The position numbers were made by a program, and so were the translations under genes. Shown piece after piece: positions 54,666 through 64,000 of a DNA stretch of 64,000 nucleotides. This DNA is from Anaeromyces robustus (taxonomy: Eukaryota; Neocallimastigomycota; Neocallimastigomycetes; Neocallimastigales; Neocallimastigaceae): positions 182,001-246,000 of the forward strand of contig MCFG01000021.1 of the NCBI GenBank assembly GCA_002104895.1, in the 5' to 3' direction. Under the pieces are notes generated by a model. The model was not told the origin of the DNA, made no database searches, and worked only from the letters and a program-made list of their open reading frames with translations. Within the stretch, counting starts at the first letter, position 1. Each line of letters begins with the position of its first letter.

Positions 54666-55205
54666 TTAGAATGATAAATCTCCTTGAGTTAAAACCTTTT
54701 CATTATTAATAACATATTGTATTCTAAATCTAACTTTAACATTTTCCTATATATACGTAATTAATCAATAAAAATAAATAAAATAAAATAAATAAAAGTT
54801 TGAAAAATTCATAAATATTATTAAATATAATATTATCATAACAATTTATTTTAACTTACATTATTTTTATTTAATATTGAAAGAGATTGATGAACCTTTT
54901 CTTCTGATTTTGCCGGAATAACATTAGAAGATAATGAATTAAGTTTTAATTGCATTGATTTTGGAACAGCAACTATTATATTTATATAAGATAATAATAT
55001 TAATATAAATATCATATATATATATATATACATATATATTAATAAATTTACCTTGGAAAACGAGATTTTCCATATCGTGTTCATTTTTATTTGATAAATA
55101 TACTTCAAAAGTGTGAACATTATTTTCAACTTTAATTTGTTCCATTTTAATTTTCAATCCTTTTTGTTCAAATTCAGTAACTAATAATACGTATTATTAA
55201 TATTT

Positions 55206-55267
<62 letters not shown>

Positions 55268-55777
55268 TTTGTATATTCATTTTTTATTAAAATATATATA
55301 TAAATATTTACCTGGATTTTCAACTTTTATTTAGTTATTAAAAATAAGCAATATACAATTAAACAATAATAATTAGTAAAATAATCATATTTATTTTAAT
55401 TTTATACTACTTTCTATAAATAAATAATTATTAGTCAAATATAAAAAATATTTAATATATACCAGGTACTGTTTGGAATTCCCATATATCATTACTATTA
55501 TCATTTTCATTATGTTTATTACTAGAGGTGGGTATATTATTGTTATTATCTGTTATTGGAATAGTATCCATATCTAATAAGTTATTTACAGTTTGTACAT
55601 TTGATGTATTGACAGAATTATTAGTTCGGAGTGGATTACTAGACGATAATGGTTTCTCTTTTTCAACATCATTCCAAGATAAATTAAATATATCTTTTAT
55701 ATTTGATAAAAAAATAATAATTATTTTATTTTTATTAGTTTGTTATAAAATTATAATATATATATCATTTATTATTA

Positions 55778-55828
<51 letters not shown>

Positions 55829-58576
55829 TTTTAATTTTATTAATACCATTTTCTTGATTTTTAGTAGCTTGTGAAATATTTGGAACAACGTATCCATTAT
55901 TTGTTTGAGGAGCCATTGGTCCTTTAATAGCAATTAATTTTAGTTATGTTATTTTATAAATATATCACAAAAATTATTATATAATGTTAAATATATAATT
56001 TATTTTTACAATTATTTTTTTACTATTTACCTTTTCTTTGAGCTGGTGGTGTTAATGAAAGAGCTATGCTACCTCCAACACCAAAGGATTGGTCAATATC
56101 CTATATATTAATTAATTATAAGTTAATTTATTATATTTATATAAATAGACATTAAATACTCTGAAATAAATTAAATTATATATACAGCAAAGCTTAATCC
56201 ATTAAGGTCATCAAGTAATGAATCTTCATTGAATTAATAATGTAATTTAATATAGTAATATAATATATATGTCAATAATTATTAGTTTAATTAATTTATA
56301 TATAGTTATTTAATAAATATCATATATTATATATAATTTCTTATTACGATTTGAATTGCTTGGAGGTATGTTTGTTGGAGGATTATTTGATTGATTCGAA
56401 ACATCAATAGGATCACTATCAAAATCAATAAGTGGTGCTTGATTTTCTTCTTCTTTTTGTTTTTCCATTTGTTCTTGTTGTTCTTTTTGATGTTTGACTG
56501 TTTCAGATGGTGCTTCAATATCACCTTCTTCAACTGTTTTACCATTTTTAATATCTTCGTATTTCTTCATAACAACATTTAATGTATCATTCAATGATAA
56601 TAAATATGCTAATTTTTTGTTATATAATTATATTATTATATTAGACATATTGATATATAAATATTTAAATTTATTATTAAGACTTTTAAAATTATATATA
56701 AATTTTTTATTTTAATCTTATTTTTTTTTTTTTTTTATTATTATTATTATATTTTTATCTTTTATTTTTAATTTTATTTTTTTTTTATTATTATTATATC
56801 TTTATTTTTTATTTTTAATTTTATTTTTTTTATTATATTTTTATTATTTATTTAAATAATTTATAGCATTTTTTACCAATTCTTTCTTCATCTTCCGTCT
56901 CAGTAACCCACACTTGTATTTTCGATTGTGCAGTTTTTGATGATGCAATCATATCCTACATTAGATTTATTTATATTTGGATAATATTTATATTATTTAA
57001 TATGATTTACCTAATGACTGATTAATCAATTTTTATTAATATTTACTTGAATTTCTGGTTGAGCCAAATCAAATGGTTTACAATTATTAAGGCGATTATT
57101 TAATTCTAAAGCTTTTTCTTCAATTTTTTGTAAATCATCAGCGACTTTCTTTTTATAATCAGGAATTGATTCTCTGTCCTTTTAAATATATTTAAAAAAA
57201 AAGTACAGAAATTATTTATATTTTAATAAAAAATATATAATATATACAATATATTAAAAAATTAAGTATAAATTAAAAAATATATAATAAAAACTGATTA
57301 ATTGGTATAAATGTTTTAATTATATATATGCTTTCTATTTTCTTACATATCCAGCCATAATTTTCATTAAATCATTTGCTGCTTCAAGATCTGCTGGTGT
57401 TCCTCTTCTTAAGAGTTCATCTAATTTCTATTTCATTCAATATAATTTAATTATAATAATAGTGACAATAATATAACAATAAAGAAATAAAAATTAAAGT
57501 TGGATATTAATGATTGTAAAATTTTTAATAATCCTCTATATTAAATAATACTTACAGCTGCATTAGCTGTCTGATCTTCTTCTTCTAATTCTTCTTCTGT
57601 TTTTAATCCCTTTTATATATTATAAATATTTTATAAAGTTATTTATATTTATATAAAATAATATAAAATAAAAAGAAATAAAAATATATATATATATACA
57701 GAATTTGGATTCATAACAGCAATAACTTCCTTAGATAATTTTGGGAAACGGTATCCTTAATTTTGATATATTATAAATGCAAAATTTTTATCTATTAATA
57801 TTAAATATGTTTTATTTATTATATTATTATTTATATCCTTACCACGGAATCTTAATAATTTTTTAATTTCGACAATATTTTTAAAATCATCCTTATATCT
57901 TGAATTTTCACATAAAGTACAATTCCATTGTTCTATTAATTCTAAAATTCTACTTTCCACTGGATTTAAACCGAGCTTTTATTTATAAATATTATTAAAA
58001 TATCATTTATATAAAAAATGATATAACAATCATTATAATAATATAATAAATAAATAATATTTAAAATATATTAATTTTAAAAACATTTTATATTATTTTA
58101 ATTACAGGTGGTTGACTTGGAAATCTTCTAACTAACTCATTTAAAAATTCTTTTGTTGAAATTTGTAAATGAAATGGATATCCACAATTTTTAACACAAT
58201 GATCAAGTAACTTTTTATATAATATTTATTTTTTATATTGTTATATATAAAAATTTAAAAATACAGATATAAGAAAAATATTAGTATAGTAAATAAATAA
58301 TCTTTTTATTTATCAATATAAAATTTTAACCAAAAAAAAAAAAAAAAATTATTATATACACTTAATGCAAGAAGATTAACAGTTGGATTTCTGTTATTAA
58401 CTTTGTTTACTATAGCAATGGCTGCAAATCTTGGACTAATTAAATATTTTATAAATTAATAAGTAAATGTATAATTATTAAGAAAGAAAAAACATTAACA
58501 TCACAACAATAGCAATAGTAATGATTATAAAATAATAATTATAATAACAATTATAGTAATAAATATAATAATAACC

Positions 58577-58639
<63 letters not shown>

Positions 58640-58642
58640 TAA

Positions 58643-58709
<67 letters not shown>

Positions 58710-59011
58710 CTGTGCTTTATTATTTATAATTATTATTTTCTGATGATGGAATTTCCATTTTACTTACTAATTCTTCTTTTTAGTATTTATAATATCACAG
58801 ATTTCCATATTTAAAGCAAGATTTGGTTCGTATAGTTCTGGACTACATGCTCTATCTAAAAAAATAAAATAATTCTCATTAATGAAAAAGATAATTATAC
58901 TTTTTCAATTTAATTATTTATTCAAGGAATAAATAAACAATTGCGTTACTTTTGATATTTACCAACAATATCATCCATTGGATTTGGAGGTCTCAATAAT
59001 ATATTCATCAT
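54666..59011 (-). CDS. GGA-type clathrin adaptor (VHS-GAT-ear), 19 exons
   Basis: Exons: 59011-58963, 58855-58768, 58435-58360, 58210-58106, 57975-57843, 57755-57700, 57609-57556, 57427-57347, 57178-57047, 56955-56877, 56608-56348, 56223-56186, 56100-56031, 55921-55847, 55657-55463, 55323-55312, 55180-55052, 54972-54860, 54746-54666; 608 residues. Residues 1-165 form a VHS domain (LLALSLLDHCVKNCGYPFH, then RILELIEQW and KKLLRFRGYRFPK). A GAT region follows (LRRGTPADLEAANDLMKIMAG, then VWVTETEDEERI). The hinge has clathrin-box-like LIDFD and LLDMD. The C-terminal 115 residues form a gamma-ear (KIKMEQIKVENNVHTFEVYL, then AVPKSMQLKL). GGAs sort cargo at the trans-Golgi under Arf. The 12-nt microexon joins hinge to ear. 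The start is the first of two adjacent ATGs. Confidence 0.92.
55206..55264. repeat. (AAT)n tract in a GGA intron
   Basis: This lies in the intron between the 12-nt microexon (55312) and the next exon (55180). It therefore separates the microexon from its downstream partner. Confidence 0.85.
58578..58709. repeat. (AAT)n followed by (AAAT)n in a GGA intron
   Basis: This compound microsatellite, about 60 bp of AAT units running into about 70 bp of AAAT units, lies in the intron between 58768 and 58435. Confidence 0.9.
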
Positions 59012-59775
59012 TTTGAAGTATCTTTATTTTCTTTTTAATATTAAACTTTACTTTAAAAATTGAAAAATTTAAATTTTGAATAATTTTACAAATAAGTAAA
59101 AAATAAATTAGATATATAATTAAACTATTAATATTTATACAAACAGAAAATAATTTATTTTTTATTATTCTTATAAATTGTTCAAAAATTTATTAATTAT
59201 TAATTTACTTAATGAATGTATATTTCTATTTTTTATTTTTTTTTTTTTTTTATTTTATTTTTTTTTTTAAAAAAAGCTCAAAAATTCTTTTGTTTTTCTT
59301 TTATTACATACTTATTTTCTCTGTTTTCTTTTATTTACAATAAAAAAAAACAGCAATATATTAAAATTATTTTTAATAAATAATTATAAAATTATTATTT
59401 ATTAAATTAAATAATTAATAATTATTTCTTTTATTTTTTTTTAAATTAAATAAATTAAAAAAATAAATATATAATATATATAAATATATTATATATTATA
59501 TTGTAATTTTTATTCAGTATTAAAAAATCATAAAATTAAAAAGTAAATTCTATTAATATCAATAATAGTTTATATATAAAATAAATACATTCAAAATTGT
59601 TACATTTTATGTTAATTCTAATATAAAATGAAAAAAAAAAAAAAACAATTATTTAATTGAGTGATTAAATATTTTTTTGTATTTATTTAAATATATATTT
59701 TAATTAATAATGATAGTATATAATAGTAATAATTTTTTTTAAAAAAAAAACATTCTTTATATAAGATATTAATAA
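59012..59775. other. intergenic upstream of GGA
   Basis: This lies between the GGA start and the stop of the next leftward gene. It contains A/T homopolymers only and should hold the GGA promoter. Confidence 0.65.
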
Positions 59776-62614
59776 TTATAGATTATTAATATCTTGTGAA
59801 TCTCTTTGATTTGATAATGTCATTCTTTTGTTAATATTTTCGTTTAACATTTTTAATGCATTTTCAGCATTTACATCTAAAAAGCCAAAAGTATTTCTTT
59901 TATTTTGTGGCCTTTCAATATCAGAATAACTATAATCATTACTATTAGTATTATTGTTGTTGATGTTAGTTTTATTTATACTACAATTACTCAGAGCTAC
60001 AACTTCTTTACATTCTAGATTAGCTGAAAATTGACTTGTTCTCTTTGAATAATTATTTTCTAAATTAGTTGAAAATTGGCTTGCTCTCTTTGAATAATTA
60101 TTTTCTAAATTAGTTGAAAATTGGCTTGCTCTCTTTGAATAATTATTTTCTAAATTAGTTGAAAATTGGCTTGCTCTCTTTGAATAATTATTTTCTAAAT
60201 TAGTTGAAAATTGGCTTGCTCTCTTTGAATAATTATTTTCTAAATTAGTTGAAAATTGGCTTGCTCTCTTTGAATAATTATTTTCTAAATTAGTTGAAAA
60301 TTGACTTGCTCTCTTTGTAATATTATTTCTTTGACAGAAATTTAATTTATCCATCATTGCTTCAGAATTTCCTGCATAATCACTTTCACAAATAGGACTC
60401 ATTAAACACTGGACATTATCCTTTGCTTCATCTTGTTCATTAAATAATGATTCACATACATCATAAGTTACTGATTCTGCATTTGAAGCATCTTTTTCAT
60501 GACTTTTCTTTTCATTTTTATTAGAATCAATAACAATAGTTAATTTATTTCCATTTTTGTTATTACTACGACTACTACTACTATTACTATTATTATCATT
60601 ATATTCATTTTCATTTTCATTTTCATTTTCATTTACATTTTCATTTTCATTTTCATTTTCATTTTCATTTTCATTTTCATTTTCATTTTCATTTTCATTT
60701 TCATTTTCATTTTCATTTTCATTTTCATTTACATTTTCATTTTCATTTTCATTTTCACTTGTATTTTCATTCTTATTTTCATTTTCATTTATATTTGAAT
60801 TTGAAACTAGATTTTTATTTTGTTCATCAATTTCATTTTTTGTATCATCATCCCTTGATTGACTTTCGATGGGATTGATACTTTCATGACTTCCATTAAT
60901 TTTAAGTATAACTGAATCTTCGTCAATTGATTCATCATTTGTATTTTCTATCATAATATTAATTGAATCATATTTATTTGCTTCATTGTATTGAATTATA
61001 AATGGCATTTGCTGTATTTGATATATATTACTTGTTGTTTTAACTACATTTTTACTAACTCTATTTTTATTTCTTATATTCATATTGGAAATATCTATTG
61101 AAACATTACAATCTGTTGGACTCATAAGTCCTGCAGAAATTGGTGAACTTGCTGATGAATTAAATATTCCTCCAGATGCAGGTGAACCATATGATGAATT
61201 TGTATTAAGATGAGATATATCAGATTCGTAAGATTCTGGACTATTAGAAAAATAATAATCACTAGTATTATTACTATAAGTACCTTGTTGAATAAAACTA
61301 GCTCTTACATTTTCTAATGATGATTTTCTTTTTGGCGCTGGTTCAGATTCTAATGGTAACACTACTAATGATCGATTATTTTTATTAAATTTCTGCTTTA
61401 ATGCTTTTTTAACTTGTTTCCTTTTAATATTTTTAGATAATCTATTAACTTGTAAATTTCTTGAATTTCTTTTTGAACTAGATAGTGAATCTCTTGCTTG
61501 GCTTCTATTAATTCTTTGAGGAGATAATATTTCTTGGGGTTGAAAAGAATTTGAAAACCTCATAGATTCATCATAAAATTTAAAAATTCTTGATACTTCT
61601 TGAGCAAATTCTTCTTCTAGCATAAGTGATTCAGGTCTAAGTTTAAGTTCTGGAAGACACATTGGATTAACAGATATATGTTTAGAATTTTTCATTACAG
61701 AATATGGTCTTGTATTCATTTTCATTATATTAGTAGTATCAAACGGACTACTTTTTTTATAATTATATAGGATAGGGGAAGTTTGACAATAATCTGATGA
61801 ATCCATTGGCATTCTATTAATATTTTTTGAAGGTAATGAATTATTTTCTGCTAATGCGTTTTTTAAGCTATAACTACTTGATTCACTTCTTTTAACAAAA
61901 TTATCTTCGTCTTTCATATAACTAATTATATCGTCATCCTCATCATCATCTTTTTTTAATGAAATTTTTGACCCTTTTTTTTCTATTTTTTTTTTATCTT
62001 CTTTTTCACTTTTATTTTCTTCACTTTTTTCTTGACTTTCACTCTTTTCTTTTCTTTTATTTTGTATTTTATGTCTTATTGCTAAAACTGCTACTAATAT
62101 AAAGAGAAATACTAAAATTAATATAAGACATAAATATATTTCAAAACTATTATTTCCCTCTGAATCTTGTTCATTCTCTCGTTTATAGAATTTATCTATT
62201 AAATATCAATTATTTTTATATTTTTATATTATATTATTAAATACAAATATATATATATATATATAAATCATTATTATTAATATAGCTAGAACATTGTTTT
62301 TTATCTAGATGCTATATATATATATAATATTTTTATATGTATATTTGTTTAATATCAACTTAACTATTTATAATATTTTTATCATCAAAACAATTGTAGA
62401 TTTCATTTATTGAATATGTTTTTGTTTCTTGAATATTGTCATTAATAAAATTATATATATTTTTAATTTCTTTGTCTTTGTAATTATATTCTTGTTGATC
62501 AATATTGCACCGAGAATAAACTATATTTTTTGAAAATATTGAATAATTATTAATTTGAGATAATCGTGTAAAACCTATAATTTTATTTAAACTCATATTC
62601 AGATGATTTTTCAA
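59776..62614 (-). CDS. single-pass membrane protein with 15-residue tandem repeats, 2 exons
   Basis: Exons 62614-62365 and 62195-59776 give 889 residues. I do not recognise the family. About 100 N-terminal residues hold several Cys/Tyr and no obvious signal peptide. A transmembrane helix (YLCLILILVFLFILVAVLAI, about 103-122) is followed by basic residues, so the long remainder is probably cytosolic. This part is Lys/Glu-rich, then Ser/Asn-rich, with a motif-like stretch PELKLRPESLMLEEEFAQEV. An alternating Glu-Asn tract (60600-60790) follows. Near the C-terminus there are six perfect copies plus one degenerate copy of KRASQFSTNLENNYS (about 60026-60320). Each copy carries a KRxS site that basophilic kinases could use. 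A cell-surface sensor or polarity protein is possible, but this is inference. An upstream exon coding a signal peptide may be missed. Confidence 0.72.
60026..60320 (-). repeat. 45-bp coding tandem repeat, about 6.5 copies
   Basis: The unit encodes KRASQFSTNLENNYS. Six copies are identical at protein level, and the copy nearest the C-terminus has Thr and Ala changes. DNA identity between copies is nearly complete, which implies recent expansion or homogenisation. Confidence 0.93.
60600..60790 (-). repeat. hexanucleotide coding repeat (Glu-Asn)n
   Basis: A GAAAAT repeat on the coding strand encodes an alternating Glu-Asn run with occasional Val, Ser or Lys. The opposite strand reads Phe-Ser repeats, which is an artefact. 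Confidence 0.92.
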
Positions 62615-62941
62615 TTTTTTTTTACATAGTAACTTGCTTATGAATTTAATATAATGTATATCTCTAAATATTTTCCAAATTATATAATGAATTATAAAAA
62701 ATTAGATATTAAAATTTAATAATATATTTACATATTATTTAGGTGTTTAAATTCAAATTTCATATTTACATTAAATCATTAGAATCTAAATCAAAAATTG
62801 TATAATTATTATTAGATATACATTTAATAATATTTTTATTCATATTACAAGAAAAGGAATTTAATATATATTAACAATCATATATCATATATCCTTTATA
62901 TCTGTATATATCTCTATTATTTTATTAATAAATATTATTAA

Positions 62942-62993
<52 letters not shown>

Positions 62994-63491
62994 AAATACA
63001 GTATTTTTAATGATAATTTTTTTATTTTTATTTTTTTTTAATTATTATGCAATAATTATTATATATATAATACAATTAATAAATATGAATGGTTAACAAA
63101 TTATTTAAATTTAAAAAAAATGATACATGAAAAAAATATTTTTTATATGAAAAAAAAAAAAATTAAAATTAAGATTGTTGGTAAAAATTAGTTATATTAA
63201 TTAGTGAAAAAAAAAATTCGCATATACTTTAAAATTTAATGTCTCATTTTTGTAATTTAAAAAATATTATTTTTATAGTTGAATAATTTGTATTATATAT
63301 TACAATTTATATATTTATTAATTTTTAAAATTTATATAAAAACATTTTATATAAAAAATTAATATGTACATTTATATTTTATTATATTAGTTTTTTAATT
63401 TGTTTATTTTATTTATTTTAATTTGTTTTAATTTTTATTTTATTTTATTATTCTTTCATATTGTATATATTTAATTTGTATTAAAATTAAT
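62615..63491. other. intergenic, RasGEF end to membrane-protein start
   Basis: This holds a (TTA)n tract at 62941-62990 and A/T filler. It should contain the promoter of the membrane-protein gene and possibly a missed first exon for it. Nothing else is visible. Confidence 0.6.
62941..62990. repeat. (TTA)n tract
   Basis: This is a short pure trinucleotide array in the intergenic DNA upstream of the membrane-protein gene. Confidence 0.85.
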
Positions 63492-64000
63492 TTATTCATC
63501 ATCATCATCATCATCTTCTTCTTCTCTTGGTTCGTATTTTAATGATAAATCATAAAGCTCATCTTCGGTATAATGAGGTTGATTTTCATATTTATCTAGA
63601 TTAATAATGAAATCTTGAATAGGTTTTACAGGAACAAAAGTAAAGTTTTTGGTTTGATAATGCTTAATATCATTTATAATTTTTGCAACTTTTCTTCTTT
63701 TTTCAAAGTTAATATTAAGAGCTTTATCTATATAATCTTCATTACCAAGTTCTACAAAAGTTAAATCCGTGAAATATACACCTAATAAAAACAATATAAT
63801 ATAAAAAAATTATTAAATATAATATTTATATTTAATGGATTTATTTATATGTCTATTTAATATATTGATTTACCTAAAAATGGCATAATTTCTTCTTTTT
63901 TATCATCTAATTCTTTAAGTTTTTTTCTGTAGTTTGAATATTGTCCTTTAGGACTTACTAAATCTGATATTGTTATGTATATTTCATTCAATTCTTTATT
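63492..64000 (-). CDS. RasGEF (Cdc25-type) catalytic domain, C-terminal part; runs off the right edge
   Basis: Two exons are visible: 63874 up to the window edge, and 63781-63492 ending at a stop codon. The spliced sequence shows the C-terminal half of a Ras guanine-nucleotide exchange domain: LVSPKGQYSNYRKKL, MPFLGVYFTDLTFVELGN, INFEKRRKVAKIINDIKHYQ, PVKPIQDFI and DELYDLSLKYEPRE. These match the canonical spacing of RasGEF domains, including the 'FLG-Y-TDLTF' helix that helps pry open Ras. The domain is followed by only a short acidic tail (EEEDDDDDDE), so the catalytic domain is C-terminal, as in many fungal Cdc25/Ste6-like exchangers. The rest of the gene, including any RasGEF-N, SH3 or PH module, lies beyond the window. 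Confidence 0.93.

Noticed and set aside
55658-55694. Possible upstream extension of GGA exon 15 with a peptide-like sequence before GAGAAACCA
   Set aside because: The frame that fits the exon has a stop upstream within this stretch, and the AAAAAG acceptor at 55658 keeps phase without it.
60557-60862. Plus-strand Phe-Ser repeat open frame
   Set aside because: It is the antisense shadow of the Glu-Asn repeat in the membrane-protein gene.

Overview
The window is nuclear DNA of an extremely AT-rich eukaryote. Genes carry many short GT-AG introns, intergenic DNA is mostly homopolymer A/T runs and microsatellites, and proteins contain long asparagine runs. The gene set points to a flagellated fungus: a radial-spoke head protein (RSPH9), a FOP/CEP43-like centriolar protein, a fungal-style Erv2-like oxidase, a GGA adaptor and a Cdc25-type RasGEF. 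The best guess is an anaerobic rumen-type chytrid (Neocallimastigomycota). That is inferred from composition and gene content, because no phylogeny could be run.

I assembled 15 protein-coding genes. All exon joins given keep reading phase, but none is backed by transcripts. Left to right: a coiled-coil protein of unknown role (+, 1432-3240); a 23-exon ZGRF1/Mte1-type helicase (-, 4338-10264); RMI1 (+, 10853-11688), divergent from ZGRF1; the spliceosomal cyclophilin-WD40 protein PPWD1 (-, 12223-15884); an FMN 2-hydroxy-acid oxidase ending in the peroxisomal signal SKL (+, 17725-19672); RSPH9 (-, 20958-22591); a TLDc-domain protein (-, 23369-26447); cohesin SMC1 with 24 exons (+, 30060-37419); a FOP/CEP43-like protein (+, 38850-41180); an Erv2-like sulfhydryl oxidase (+, 43671-44947); a 1557-residue coiled-coil protein (-, 46537-51737); a small secreted ten-cysteine orphan (+, 53255-53755); a GGA adaptor with 19 exons including a 12-nt microexon (-, 54666-59011); a single-pass membrane protein with a 15-residue tandem repeat (-, 59776-62614); and the 3' end of a RasGEF (-, 63492 to the right edge).

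The genes do not form one pathway, but three themes recur. Genome maintenance: ZGRF1 and RMI1 (recombination intermediates) share one 588-bp divergent intergenic region, and SMC1 lies nearby. Flagellum and centriole: RSPH9, the FOP-like protein and perhaps the large coiled-coil protein. Oxidation: two enzymes that normally use O2 and make H2O2, which is notable if the host is an obligate anaerobe. Intergenic regions of up to 3.6 kb hold microsatellites, three perfect palindromes and one small decayed coding relic. I saw no convincing transposon, virus-like element, rRNA or tRNA gene.
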